From Terrabacter sp. 28 (GTDB taxonomy: Bacteria > Actinomycetota > Actinomycetes > Actinomycetales > Dermatophilaceae): a DNA stretch of 64,000 nt. The notes beneath the pieces are model-generated. The model made no database searches and was not told the DNA's origin. It worked only from the letters and a program-made list of their open reading frames with translations. Positions 7,363-18,438 of the stretch are shown here, piece after piece. The stretch's first letter is position 1, and each line of letters begins with the position of its first letter. A program made the translations under genes and the position numbers. The stretch is from the NCBI GenBank assembly GCA_000955875.1, contig JYOE01000026.1, positions 1-64,000 of the forward strand. The letters run 5' to 3'.

Positions 7363-8508
7363 TCAGGCCCAGTTCGCCTCGGACGGAGCGGGCGGCAGGA
7401 CAACCTCGGGTGGGTGCACGACGTAGGCGAGCCCGCCGTTGTCGCCGAGCCAGACGCGCTCGAACTGGTCGCGGCGGTAGACCCGGCGCACCTCGTGGTT
7501 GCTGGCGATCCGGCCGGAGTTCGGGTCGTTGGAGACGACGTCGCCGTCCGCGGTGAAGCCGACGATGGTGAGCAGGTGGCCGTTCGTGGCGTAGCCCGCA
7601 CCGTCGAGCTCGTCCTCCCGGAAGGTCACCGAGACGACGAGCGGCACTCCGGCCGCGACGAAGGCCTCGGCCTCGGTGAGGTCGCGCAGCCGGGTGACGT
7701 ACGCCCGGAGCCCACGGGCCCCGGCGTATGCCGCGTTGAACGCCCAGTTGCCGGCACCGCCGTACGCCCGGTCGAAGACCCGACGCACGCCGTGGACGAC
7801 CTCGGGGTCGGTGTCGTGCCCGACCCACGAAACCTCCTCGGCGGTGGGCGCCGCCCCCCAGTGCTCGAGCAGCATGGTCGTGGAGGTCGGCGAGCACCAG
7901 GACTGGCCGCCACGGTCCCAGTCGGGGAAGGTGTCGACGTGCAACCGCTGCGAGCGCGGCGGCACGGGGACCTCGTGCCCGCGGCCGACCCCGGGTTCGC
8001 TCGTCGGCTCGTCGGCGGCGATGCACATGCGCTGCGCCGCCCCGGCCACCAGCCGGACCTCTGCCGCCTCCGCCGCTCGACCGGCCAGCGCGGTCAGGCG
8101 CAGCTGCCAGCGGTCGAAGCCTCGACCCGGCGCCGAGAGCCACGTGTCGGTGGAGACCTGGCCCGCCTCGAGGTGCTGTCCGCGCACCGTCGTGCGCGTG
8201 ATCGGCGACTCCCCCGCCGGGTCGTCGTCGGCCCAGCGCGCGAAGGTGAACCACGGCGTCCACCCGGAGTCGTCGGCCACCCGTCCCTCGACGTGGAGCC
8301 AGGTGCCGCGCGGCGTGCGCGCGTTCCACGAAGGAATGAGCTCCGTTGCGGCGAAAGGCAGCTCGACGACCGGCGACTCCCAGGTGCGCGCAGAGTATGT
8401 GACCTCAGGGGCACCGTCGACGTGGGTATCCGCGTAGGTGAGGTCGGCTGCAGGGCTCCAGTCGAAGCCCGACTCCCACACGGTCAGGACTGCGTGTCGC
8501 TCGCTCAC
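7363..8508 (-). CDS. C39-like cysteine peptidase without signal peptide
   Basis: A 381-residue paralogue of the downstream gene. It keeps the N-terminal beta domain (ARTWESPVVELPFAATELIPSWNARTP) and the C39 domain, with C205 in WCSPTSTTM, H311 in NGHLLTIVGF and VSNDPNSG, and ends in EANWA. It has no twin-arginine or Sec signal. The GTG start is immediately followed by SERHAVLTVWESGFDW, which already belongs to the beta domain. The ribosome binding site is weak. The pair probably arose by tandem duplication with gain or loss of export. The stop codon is 119 bases from the next start, so the genes may be co-transcribed. Confidence 0.8.
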   Translation of the reverse strand: MSERHAVLTVWESGFDWSPAADLTYADTHVDGAPEVTYSARTWESPVVELPFAATELIPSWNARTPRGTWLHVEGRVADDSGWTPWFTFARWADDDPAGESPITRTTVRGQHLEAGQVSTDTWLSAPGRGFDRWQLRLTALAGRAAEAAEVRLVAGAAQRMCIAADEPTSEPGVGRGHEVPVPPRSQRLHVDTFPDWDRGGQSWCSPTSTTMLLEHWGAAPTAEEVSWVGHDTDPEVVHGVRRVFDRAYGGAGNWAFNAAYAGARGLRAYVTRLRDLTEAEAFVAAGVPLVVSVTFREDELDGAGYATNGHLLTIVGFTADGDVVSNDPNSGRIASNHEVRRVYRRDQFERVWLGDNGGLAYVVHPPEVVLPPAPSEANWA

Positions 8509-8558
8509 CGGACGAGCATGCCATCCGGCCGGACGCGGTGGCGCGTCGGGGCCGACGG

Positions 8559-8599
8559 CGACGGGCCCGGCCCCGCGCGTGCGGAGACCGGGCCCGTCG
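8559..8599 (-). terminator. Hairpin downstream of acnA
   Basis: CGACGGGCCCGG (8559-8570) pairs perfectly with CCGGGCCCGTCG (8588-8599) across a 17-base loop. It lies just after the acnA stop and before the C39 gene start. There is no T-run, as usual for high-GC actinobacterial terminators. Confidence 0.6.
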
Positions 8600-8613
8600 G
8601 ACGGCGGGGTGCG

Positions 8614-11391
<2,778 letters not shown>

Positions 11392-11434
11392 GACGGGCTC
11401 CTTCCAGCAACTGAAGATGTCACGGTGCTCGATT

Positions 11435-11452
11435 TATCTTGACGTCAAGATA
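11435..11452. promoter_or_regulatory. Perfect 18-bp palindrome upstream of acnA
   Basis: TATCTTGACGTCAAGATA is identical to its reverse complement. It lies 43 bases before the acnA start in a short AT-rich island. On the minus strand the TTGACG inside it could also be a -35 element, so a bound dimer would block RNA polymerase. The regulator is not identified here. The shape suits a dimeric winged-helix or TetR-type protein. Confidence 0.6.
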
Positions 11453-11581
11453 TATCTAACCACACGCGGTGGTCCTTGTCAGTCCACCCCTACCCGCCCA
11501 TCCTGTCCCTGGCGCGCGGCGTTGTCTGCCCGCGAGGCGCCCCCGTCCGGTGCGCCGGGTCGCCGGAGCGCGCGCCGCGTC

Positions 11582-12856
11582 TCAGTCGGCTGCGGGCTCG
11601 AGCACCGCGATGCACTCGACGTGGTGGGTCATCGGGAACGCGTCCCACGCCTCGAGCGAGACGAGTGCGTAGCCGTGCTCGGCCGCCGACTTGACGTCTC
11701 GAGCCAGCGCCGACGGGTCGCACGCGACGTAGACGACCCTGCGCGGCGCCAGCCGCGCGAGCTGGGCCATGACGTCCTTGCCGGCGCCCGTGCGCGGCGG
11801 GTCGAGGACGGCGAGGTCAGCCGAGATGCCCTGCGAGACGAGCGATCTCAGCTCGCGGTCGACGCGGTTGGCGCGCCACTCGACGTTGTCGAGGTGCTCG
11901 GTGTTGGCGATGCCGTTGTCGACGGCTCGCGCGTCGCCCTCGACCCCCAGAACGAAGCCGTCAGGCGCGACCAGCTCGCCGAGTCGCATCGTGAACAGGC
12001 CCGAGCCGGCATAGAGGTCGAGCACCTTGTCGCCGGGCTCGGCGCCCAGCAGGGCGACGACCCGGGAGAGGAACGTGGAGGCCGCGCCGGGGTGCACCTG
12101 CCAGAAGCCGCGCGCGGCCACGACGTACTCACCCTCCCAGTCCCCGTCGACGGCCCGTTCCCCCACGAGACCACCGGTCGGCTCAGGGCCCGGCGCTGCG
12201 TCCGACGTCGACGCCGACACCGGCACGAGCACCGGCTCGTCGGGGTGGGCGGCGTCGACGACGTCGACGGACTCGACGTCGAGCCACTCGGTGTCGAGCA
12301 CCCCCGAGTCGATGACCCCGCGCGTGGCGATGAGGCAGTCCTCCACGGGCACGACATGGCGGGACCGGTGACCCCGGAGGCCCGCGCGACCGGTCGCGTC
12401 GACGGCGAACTCGACGCGGGTGCGCCAGCGCAGCCCCTCCTCGTCGCCCGGGACCGGGCGCACCTCGACGGACACGTCGGTCTTCGCGATGCGCGCGAAC
12501 TGCTCGCGGACGACGTCCGCCTTGAGCGCGCGCTGGGTGTCGAGGGTGGCGTGCTGGAAGTCGCAGCCTCCGCACTGGCCGGGGACGGCATACGGGCAGG
12601 GCCGCTCGACCCTTCCCGGCGCCGCGTCGAGCACCTCGACCGCGTCGGCGCGCACGAAGCTGTCACCGACCCGCCCCTCCGTCACGCGCGCGACGACCCG
12701 CTCGCCGGGCAGCGTGTGGCGCACGAAGACGACCTGTCCCTCGTGACGTGCGACGCAGTGCCCGCCGTGCGCGACCGGGCCGACGTCGACCGTCCACTCC
12801 TGCCCGACGAGCGACTCGCCACCAGCGGCGCGCTCGCGGGTGCGGCGTGCGCTCAC
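11582..12856 (-). CDS. TrmA/RumA-type RNA (uracil-5-)-methyltransferase
   Basis: A 424-residue S-adenosylmethionine-dependent methyltransferase acting on a uridine in tRNA or rRNA. An N-terminal TRAM RNA-binding domain (VDVGPVAHGGHCVARHEGQVVFVRHTLPGERV) is followed by iron-sulphur ligands C87, C95, C98 and C174 (VEDCLIAT). The SAM motif is VLDLYAGSGLFTMRL. The catalytic cysteine is in YVACDPSALARDV and the general-base glutamate in HHVECIAVLEP. The GTG start overlaps the stop of the upstream permease gene by four bases. The order APC permease then this enzyme matches what I recall of Rv2690c-Rv2689c. The exact target base cannot be read from the sequence. Confidence 0.9.
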   Translation of the reverse strand: MSARRTRERAAGGESLVGQEWTVDVGPVAHGGHCVARHEGQVVFVRHTLPGERVVARVTEGRVGDSFVRADAVEVLDAAPGRVERPCPYAVPGQCGGCDFQHATLDTQRALKADVVREQFARIAKTDVSVEVRPVPGDEEGLRWRTRVEFAVDATGRAGLRGHRSRHVVPVEDCLIATRGVIDSGVLDTEWLDVESVDVVDAAHPDEPVLVPVSASTSDAAPGPEPTGGLVGERAVDGDWEGEYVVAARGFWQVHPGAASTFLSRVVALLGAEPGDKVLDLYAGSGLFTMRLGELVAPDGFVLGVEGDARAVDNGIANTEHLDNVEWRANRVDRELRSLVSQGISADLAVLDPPRTGAGKDVMAQLARLAPRRVVYVACDPSALARDVKSAAEHGYALVSLEAWDAFPMTHHVECIAVLEPAAD

Positions 12857-14862
12857 AGCGCCCCGCCGCGCACCGAGCCGCTGATCGGCGGCTCGTCGAT
12901 CCAGTCGCGCTCGGCGCCCTCGGACGACTGCAGCTGCCACGGCACGCTGACGACCATGACGCCCGGCGTGAAGAGCAGTCGAGCCTTGAGCCGAAGGGCG
13001 CTCTGGTTGTGCAGCACCTGCTCCCACCACTTGCCGAGGACGTACTCGGGCAGGTAGACGGTCACGATGTCGCGCGGGTTGCCGCTGCGGATCGAGCGGA
13101 CGTAGTCGAGGATCGGCTTGGTGATCTGGCGGTACGGCGAGGCCAGCACCTTGAGCGGCACCGGGATGTCGCGCCTGTCCCACTCGGTCAGCAGCGCCTG
13201 CGTCTCGTCGGGGTCGACGTCGACCGTGACCGCCTCGAGGACCGATGGCCGGCTCGCGCGGGCGTACGCGAGGGCACGCATCGTCGGCTTGTGGATCTTG
13301 GAGATGCAGACGATGGCGTGCACGTGGCTCGGCAGCATCGGCCGGTCGACGTCCCAGTCGATGGCGAGCTCGTCGCGCACCCGGTTGTAGTGCTTGCGGA
13401 TGCCGAGCATCAGGGCGAACAGCAGCACCATGGCGAGGATGGCGTACTTCGCGCCCGCCTGGAACTTCGTCGCGAGCACGACCACCAGGACGGTCGCCGA
13501 CATCGCCGCGCCGACCGCGTTGATGACGCGGGAGCGCTGCATCCGGCTGCGCTCCTTGGCGTTGCGCTCCAGACGCAGGTGACGGGTCCAGTGCCGCACC
13601 ATGCCGATCTGGCTGGTCGTGAACGACACGAAGACGCCGACGATGTAGAGCTGGATGAGGGCCGTCACCTCGGCCTTGAACACGATGACGAGCAGGATCG
13701 CCGCACCGGCCAGCATGAGGATGCCGTTGGAGAAGGCCAGCCGATCGCCGCGGGTGTGCATCTGCCGCGGCAGGTAGCCGTCGCGGGCGAGGATCGAGCC
13801 GAGCACCGGGAACCCGTTGAACGCCGTGTTGGCAGCGAGGACGAGGATCAGGCCGGTGACGATCGACACGAAGACGACGCCGACGTGGAAGTTCGCGAAG
13901 ACGGCCTCGGCGAGCTGGCCGATCACGGTGTGCTGGACGTAGCCGTCGCCCACCGCCTCGCCGTTGCGGAGCAGCTGGGTCGCGGGGTCCTCGGCCATCT
14001 TGACCCCGGTCCACTGGGACAGCGCGATGATCGAGCTGAGCATCATGATCGACAGGCCGCCCATGAGCAGCAGGGTCGTCGCGGCGTTGTCGCTCTTCGG
14101 CTTGCGGAAGGCCGGCACCCCGTTGCTGATCGCCTCGACGCCCGTGAGGGCGGCGCAGCCCGAGGAGAAGGCCCGCAGCAGCAGGAACGCCGCCGCGATG
14201 CCCGTCAGCTCGTCGCCGTGCTGCGACACGAGCGTCAGCGAGGAGCTCTCGGCCGGCGTGAGGGAACCGGTGAAGTGCTGGATGAAGCCGTAGAGGCCCA
14301 TCCCGATGATGGCGACCATGAACGCGTAGACGGGCACCGCGAAGGCCTTGCCCGACTCACGGACGCCGCGCAGGTTCATCGCCGTGAGGAACAGGATCAG
14401 CGCGACGGCGACGAGGACCTCGCGCCCACGCACGAAGCCGAGAACCGTGGCGGCGTTCTGGACGCCGGACGAGATGGAGACGGCGACGGTCAGCACGTAG
14501 TCGACGAGCAGTGCGCTCGCGACGGTGAGCCCGGCCTTGGGCCCGAGGTTGACGGTCGCCACCTCGTAGTCGCCGCCACCAGACGGGTAGGCGTGCACGT
14601 TCTGGCGGTAGGACGCGACGACGACGACCATGACGAGGACGACCGCGACGGTGATCTGCCAGCTGTGCGTGACCGCGAATGCGCCGCCCGCGAGACCGAG
14701 CATGAGCAGGATCTCGTCGGGCGCGTACGCCACCGACGACAGCGCGTCGCTCGCGAAGATGGGCAGGGCAAGGCGCTTGGGCAGCAGCGTCTCGCCCAGC
14801 TTGTCGCTGCGCATCGCGCGGCCGAGGAGAAGTCGCTTGAACAGCGAACCGGTACCGGGCAC
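12853..14862 (-). CDS. APC-superfamily permease (Rv2690c-like)
   Basis: A large integral membrane protein of about 669 residues. It starts VPGTGSLFKRLLLGRAMRSDKLGETLLPKRLALPIFASDALSSVAYAPDEIL, the conserved opening of an actinobacterial amino-acid-permease-like family. About a dozen membrane segments follow to around residue 460 (for example ITVAVVLVMVVVVASY and LILVLAANTAFNGFPVL). A cytosolic C-terminal domain of about 200 residues (HVHAIVCISKIHKPTMRALAYARASRPS) resembles a universal-stress-like fold. It is divergent from two TrkA-type subunits, which suggests a role in K+ or cation-coupled uptake, but the substrate is unproven. I chose the GTG at 14862 because a TACAGT box lies six bases upstream; another in-frame start at 14895 is possible. 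Confidence 0.8.
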   Translation of the reverse strand: MPGTGSLFKRLLLGRAMRSDKLGETLLPKRLALPIFASDALSSVAYAPDEILLMLGLAGGAFAVTHSWQITVAVVLVMVVVVASYRQNVHAYPSGGGDYEVATVNLGPKAGLTVASALLVDYVLTVAVSISSGVQNAATVLGFVRGREVLVAVALILFLTAMNLRGVRESGKAFAVPVYAFMVAIIGMGLYGFIQHFTGSLTPAESSSLTLVSQHGDELTGIAAAFLLLRAFSSGCAALTGVEAISNGVPAFRKPKSDNAATTLLLMGGLSIMMLSSIIALSQWTGVKMAEDPATQLLRNGEAVGDGYVQHTVIGQLAEAVFANFHVGVVFVSIVTGLILVLAANTAFNGFPVLGSILARDGYLPRQMHTRGDRLAFSNGILMLAGAAILLVIVFKAEVTALIQLYIVGVFVSFTTSQIGMVRHWTRHLRLERNAKERSRMQRSRVINAVGAAMSATVLVVVLATKFQAGAKYAILAMVLLFALMLGIRKHYNRVRDELAIDWDVDRPMLPSHVHAIVCISKIHKPTMRALAYARASRPSVLEAVTVDVDPDETQALLTEWDRRDIPVPLKVLASPYRQITKPILDYVRSIRSGNPRDIVTVYLPEYVLGKWWEQVLHNQSALRLKARLLFTPGVMVVSVPWQLQSSEGAERDWIDEPPISGSVRGGAL

Positions 14863-14868
14863 GACGCA

Positions 14869-14874
14869 ACTGTA
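14869..14874 (-). promoter_or_regulatory. -10 box of permease gene, probably leaderless
   Basis: TACAGT on the minus strand, six bases before the GTG at 14862. There is no ribosome binding site, so the transcript probably starts at the start codon. Confidence 0.45.
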
Positions 14875-14970
14875 TGACGGATCGCCGGGTCGCACTCACC
14901 CCGCGTGAGCCACCTGTTCGAGGGCTGGGCGACCCGTCACGCCTGCACGGTGGGCGGCCTCGTCACGGTG

Positions 14971-14976
14971 TAGCGT
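14971..14976 (+). promoter_or_regulatory. -10 box of first trkA gene, probably leaderless
   Basis: TAGCGT on the plus strand, exactly seven bases before the GTG start at 14984. No Shine-Dalgarno sequence is present. It is arranged back to back with the leaderless-type promoter of the permease gene. Confidence 0.5.
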
Positions 14977-14983
14977 CGCGTCC

Positions 14984-15646
14984 GTGCACTTCGTCATCAT
15001 GGGATGCGGCCGCGTCGGGTCGACCCTCGCCCGCACTCTCGGTCGTGGTGGCCATGACGTCGCGATCATCGACGTCGACGCCTCGGCCTTCCGCCGGCTC
15101 GGCACCTCGTTCGAGGGCCAGACCGTCACCGGGGTCGGCTTCGACCGCGACACGCTGGTGGCCGCCGGCATCCGTGACGCGTACGCCTTCGCGGCCGTGA
15201 GCAGCGGCGACAACTCCAACATCCTCGCCGCGCGCGTGGCTCGTGAGACCTTCGGCGTCGAGCACGTCGCGGCACGCATCTACGACCCGCAGCGCGCCAT
15301 GGTCTACCAGCGCCTCGGCATCCCCACGGTGGCCACGGTGCGCTGGACCGCCGACCAGATGATCCAGCGTCTCCTCCCCCAGGGCTCCGTCCCCGAGCTG
15401 ACCGACCCCAGCGGCAAGATCGTCATCGCCGAGGTGCCCCTCGCCGAGGCCTGGGTCGGGCGCCCGCTCACCGAGGTCGAGCACCAGACCGGCGCCCGCG
15501 TCGCCTACGTCACGCGGCTCGGCGAGGGCACCCTCCCCCGACCCGACATGGTCGTCCAGCAGGGCGACCTCGTGCACCTCGCGGTGCAGAGCGAGGAGCT
15601 CGCCCGCGTCGAGCGGCTCTGCGACTCGGCCCCCGCCGCCCACTGA
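14984..15646 (+). CDS. trkA: TrkA family K+ uptake regulatory subunit (first copy)
   Basis: A 220-residue cytosolic RCK protein. It opens with the nucleotide-binding fold HFVIMGCGRVGSTLARTLGRGGHDVAIIDVDA, whose GxGxxGS loop and terminal acidic residue suit NAD(H)/ATP binding. It continues through a central linker and a TrkA_C domain (VPLAEAWVGRPLTEVEHQTGARVAYVTRLG, ending VVQQGDLVHLAVQ). It would gate a potassium channel or transporter membrane subunit, which is not obvious nearby unless the divergent permease plays that part. A second trkA copy follows after 22 bases. The pair matches mycobacterial ceoB/ceoC (Rv2691-Rv2692). Confidence 0.9.
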   Translation: MHFVIMGCGRVGSTLARTLGRGGHDVAIIDVDASAFRRLGTSFEGQTVTGVGFDRDTLVAAGIRDAYAFAAVSSGDNSNILAARVARETFGVEHVAARIYDPQRAMVYQRLGIPTVATVRWTADQMIQRLLPQGSVPELTDPSGKIVIAEVPLAEAWVGRPLTEVEHQTGARVAYVTRLGEGTLPRPDMVVQQGDLVHLAVQSEELARVERLCDSAPAAH

Positions 15647-15668
15647 CCGGCACAGGAGAAGAACAAGC

Positions 15669-16355
15669 ATGCGCGTCGTCATCGCCGGGGCCGGGAGTGT
15701 CGGCCGGTCCATCGCCCGCGAGCTGCTCGGCAACGGGCACCAGGTGCTGCTCATCGACAAGGACGCCGACGACGTCCAGGCCTCCCGCGTGCCCGAGGCG
15801 TCGTGGCTGCTCGCCGACGCGTGCGAGCTCGCCGCCCTCGAGGAGGCCCGCCTCGAGGAGTCCGACGTGTGCGTGGCCGCCACCGGTGACGACAAGGCCA
15901 ACCTCGTGCTCTCGCTGCTGGCCAAGACCGAGTTCGGGGTGCCGCGCACCGTGGCCCGCGTCAACAACCCGAAGAACGAGTGGATGTTCGACGAGTCGTG
16001 GGGCGTCGACGTCGCCGTGTCGACGCCGCGGCTCATGACGGCCCTCATCGAGGAGGCCGTCAGCATCGGTGACCTCGTGCGCATCTTCGAGTTCCAGCAG
16101 GGACGCGCCTCGATGGTCGAGATCACGCTCCCCGAGGGCAGCCGGTTCGCCGGTCGCCGCGTCGGCGACGTCGACTGGCCCACCGACACGGTGCTCGTCG
16201 CGATCATCCGCGACGAGCGGCCGCTGGCCCCGACGCCCGACGACGCGATCGAGGCCGGCGACGAGCTGCTCTTCATCACCACCCCCGAGCAGGAGGCTCG
16301 GCTCCAGGACCTCGTCGCACCCGACGACCGGCACCGCATCAACGACGCCGGCTGA
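15669..16355 (+). CDS. trkA: TrkA family K+ uptake regulatory subunit (second copy)
   Basis: A 228-residue paralogue of the preceding gene. RVVIAGAGSVGRSIARELLGNGHQVLLIDKDADD is the nucleotide-binding start, followed by DVCVAATGDDKANLVLSLLAKTEFG and a C-terminal TrkA_C domain (VEITLPEGSRFAGRRVGDVDWPTDTVLVAIIRDE, EAGDELLFITTPEQ). The two subunits probably form a mixed octameric gating ring, as inferred for RCK proteins encoded in tandem. AGGAGAAGAA lies just before the ATG, so unlike its neighbour it uses a conventional ribosome binding site, consistent with being the second gene of an operon. The gene ends convergently with DUF3159. Confidence 0.9.
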   Translation: MRVVIAGAGSVGRSIARELLGNGHQVLLIDKDADDVQASRVPEASWLLADACELAALEEARLEESDVCVAATGDDKANLVLSLLAKTEFGVPRTVARVNNPKNEWMFDESWGVDVAVSTPRLMTALIEEAVSIGDLVRIFEFQQGRASMVEITLPEGSRFAGRRVGDVDWPTDTVLVAIIRDERPLAPTPDDAIEAGDELLFITTPEQEARLQDLVAPDDRHRINDAG

Positions 16356-16357
16356 CC

Positions 16358-16373
16358 CGGCCCCGCGGGGCCG
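16358..16373. terminator. Short GC palindrome between convergent genes
   Basis: CGGCCCCGCGGGGCCG is a perfect 16-base palindrome just after the second trkA stop and ahead of the DUF3159 stop. The loop would be tiny. It may act as a bidirectional terminator, but in this GC-rich DNA it could be fortuitous. Confidence 0.3.
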
Positions 16374-16403
16374 AACCGGTCACGCCCTCCGCGCCGGCGC
16401 GGC

Positions 16404-17138
16404 TCAGGCCGGCGCGCGGTTCGGGTCGATCGGCGTGTGCCCCCGCAGCAGGATCGCGCCCATCGCCGTCACGGCGAGCAGGTAGGCCGGGAAGCCGAGC
16501 ACGACCTTCGCGACGCCGAGCGCCGAGACCTGCTCGGCGACGTAGAGCGGCACCATGATGGCCAGCCGCAGGACGTTGAGGGCGATGAGCACCCACGTGA
16601 GACGAGCCGCGACGGTGATGATGCCGGCATGGCGGCGCCACCACGTGGGGTCCTTCGCGAAGGCCTCGGGCTCGGCGACGCCGACCACGAAGCCGAAGAG
16701 CGGCCACCTCGCCAGGTTCGTCACGAGGAACAGCACGAGCAGCCCGGCGTTCTGGAGCATCCCGGGCAGGAACGCGTCCTCGGCGCGACCGGACCGCAGG
16801 GCGAAGAAGGCCGAGATGGCCACTCCCACAGCGGCATACGCGATGAAGCGAGGATCCTGGCGCTGGACCAGGCGGACCAGGAGGAGAAGCACCACACCGG
16901 CTCCGGCGACGATGAGCGCGGTGCGGAGGTCCTGCGTGCGCGCCCAGGCGATGGTGAAGGCCACCACGGGCAGCGCCGACTCGATGGCGCCGCGCCAGCC
17001 ACCGATGGCCTCCGACAGCTTGTCGCGGAGCAGCTCCTCGACGGTCTCGTAGCGGCGCAGGTCGGCCTCGGACCGGGCGATCCCGTCGCCGTCCGACTCG
17101 GATCCGGGGACCGGGGTGCCGCGGTCGGCCTCAGCCAT
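16404..17138 (-). CDS. DUF3159 integral membrane protein
   Basis: A 244-residue membrane protein. A cytosolic N-terminus (LRRYETVEELLRDKLSEAIGGWRGAIESALP) leads into about six hydrophobic segments, including VVAFTIAWA, ALIVAGAGVVLLLLVRLV, FIAYAAVGVAISAFFAL, LVLFLVTNLARWPLFGFVVG and FPAYLLAVTAMGAILL. The pattern matches the actinobacterial DUF3159 family (Rv2693c-like), of unknown function. It overlaps the upstream OB-fold gene by eight bases, so the two are very likely co-translated. The conserved neighbourhood with trkA, DUF3710 and dut suggests a housekeeping membrane role, but nothing in the sequence identifies a transported substrate. Confidence 0.85.
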   Translation of the reverse strand: MAEADRGTPVPGSESDGDGIARSEADLRRYETVEELLRDKLSEAIGGWRGAIESALPVVAFTIAWARTQDLRTALIVAGAGVVLLLLVRLVQRQDPRFIAYAAVGVAISAFFALRSGRAEDAFLPGMLQNAGLLVLFLVTNLARWPLFGFVVGVAEPEAFAKDPTWWRRHAGIITVAARLTWVLIALNVLRLAIMVPLYVAEQVSALGVAKVVLGFPAYLLAVTAMGAILLRGHTPIDPNRAPA

Positions 17139-17523
17139 GCTGCTGCCCGGGCCGGCCGATGATCTCGTAGGCCGGGTTGAACATCGTCGTGACCTTCCGG
17201 CGGGTGGTGATGCGGCCAGTGGCCTGGATCTTGATGCCGGGCACGATGCCGGCGATGCGCCGCCGCCCCAGCCAGACCAGGTGCAGCGACTCGGTGCCGT
17301 CCCAGACCTCGACGTCGAGGGCAGGGGTCTCGTCGCGGGGACGCAGCGTCACCGAGCGCACCTCGCCGAGGATGGTCACCTTCGTGCGCTGCCGCGCGTC
17401 GCTGATGTGGACGACACCTTGGTCGATCGACTCGCGGCGCAGCTCGTCGGCCTCGAGCTCGTGGGACGAGCGGGTCAGGCGGTGGGTGAGGCGCCGCAGG
17501 GCGCCGGGCTGGCCCGTGCTCAC
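17131..17523 (-). CDS. OB-fold nucleic-acid-binding domain protein
   Basis: A 130-residue protein. A helical N-terminus (LRRLTHRLTRSSHELEADELRRES) is followed by a compact beta-barrel: TKVTILGEVRSVTLRPRDETPALDVEVWDGTESLHLVWLGRRRIAGIVPGIKIQATGRI. The GEV-x(n)-LHLVW-G-G pattern is the tRNA_anti/OB-fold layout seen in Rv2694c-like proteins. It probably binds single-stranded nucleic acid. The start is ambiguous: the GTG at 17523 gives the expected family start, but no strong ribosome binding site is visible. It lies between DUF3710 (upstream) and DUF3159 (downstream, overlapping) in one minus-strand operon. Confidence 0.75.
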   Translation of the reverse strand: MSTGQPGALRRLTHRLTRSSHELEADELRRESIDQGVVHISDARQRTKVTILGEVRSVTLRPRDETPALDVEVWDGTESLHLVWLGRRRIAGIVPGIKIQATGRITTRRKVTTMFNPAYEIIGRPGQQHG

Positions 17524-17569
17524 GAGAGGGTCCGGTCGGGACACGGCGCGGGAGGGCACGGGCCGGCCA

Positions 17570-18340
17570 TCAACGCACCTCGGTGATCTCGGGACCGCGC
17601 TCGAACGGGTTGAGGTCGGTGCCGCCCGAGTCGGTGCCCGGCTGCTCGGCCTGGGCGGTGCCGTCGGCGTCGGGCAGGCGCAGCGGCAGCAGCTCGCGGG
17701 GCGGCATGGCCTCTTCGCCACGGTCGATCACGGCCGTGCGGATGACCTCGTGCACCGAGTCCGCGGCGGCCGGCTCGATGGCGGCGCGGCCGGACACGAC
17801 GGCGCGAAGGAACCAGCGCGGGCCGTCGATGCCGACGAAGCGAGCCGGCATGAAGACGGTGCGGCCGTCGGGTCCCGCCTGCGGCATCCGCGTGAGCAGC
17901 TCCTCGCCGAACTCGCCGGTGAGCACCTCGGCCGTGCCGCCGGCGTCGACGATGCTGGCCGCGATCTCGTTGCGGATGTCGACCCAGACGCCCTCGGTGC
18001 GCGGCGCCGCGAAGGCCTGCAGCTGCACGGCGGACTCGCCGATGACCGCGGTCACGCCGGTGATCTGCTGCTCCTGCTCGTTGATCTCGAGACGCAGCTC
18101 CATGCCCTGCTGCCCGCGCAACCAGATGGCGCCGAGGTTGAGGTAGTCGCTGTCGTCGTCGACCTCAGCACGGTCGAACGGGCCCGCCTTGCCCTCACGG
18201 CCGCCGTCGCCGTGGTCCGCGGAGTGAGAGAGCTCGTCCCGGTCGTCGGAGAGGTCGTCGACCTCGGCATCCAGGGCCTCGGCGTCCACGGCAGCGGTGT
18301 CCGGGCGGTCCTTCGACTTGCCCCGGCTGAAGAGTCCCAC
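17570..18340 (-). CDS. DUF3710 domain protein
   Basis: A 256-residue actinobacterial protein (Rv2696c-like). A charged, acidic N-terminus (KSKDRPDTAAVDAEALDAEVDDLSDDRDEL) precedes the conserved domain with GPFDRAEVDDDSDYLNLGAIWLRGQQGMELRLEI, VWVDIRNEIAASI and the highly conserved RFVGIDGPRWFLRAVVSG. It is cytosolic and its function is unknown. The GTG start follows AAAGGACGG at good distance. dut lies immediately upstream on the same strand, an arrangement I recall as conserved across actinobacteria, which suggests shared regulation. The C-terminal tail (GTAQAEQPGTDSGGTDLNPFERGPEI) is low-complexity. Confidence 0.85.
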   Translation of the reverse strand: MGLFSRGKSKDRPDTAAVDAEALDAEVDDLSDDRDELSHSADHGDGGREGKAGPFDRAEVDDDSDYLNLGAIWLRGQQGMELRLEINEQEQQITGVTAVIGESAVQLQAFAAPRTEGVWVDIRNEIAASIVDAGGTAEVLTGEFGEELLTRMPQAGPDGRTVFMPARFVGIDGPRWFLRAVVSGRAAIEPAAADSVHEVIRTAVIDRGEEAMPPRELLPLRLPDADGTAQAEQPGTDSGGTDLNPFERGPEITEVR

Positions 18341-18438
18341 GTCATTCCGTCCTTTGAAGTCCTGCGGCTCGGCGGGCGCCCTGCCCAGCCATGTCGTCGC
18401 CGGCGCTGACGCAGCGCCCGGCGAACCGTATCCGATGA

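Noticed and set aside
5945..8508. Single fused C39 gene split by a frameshift
   Set aside because: Each copy has its own full beta domain, active site, stop and start. They are complete tandem paralogues.
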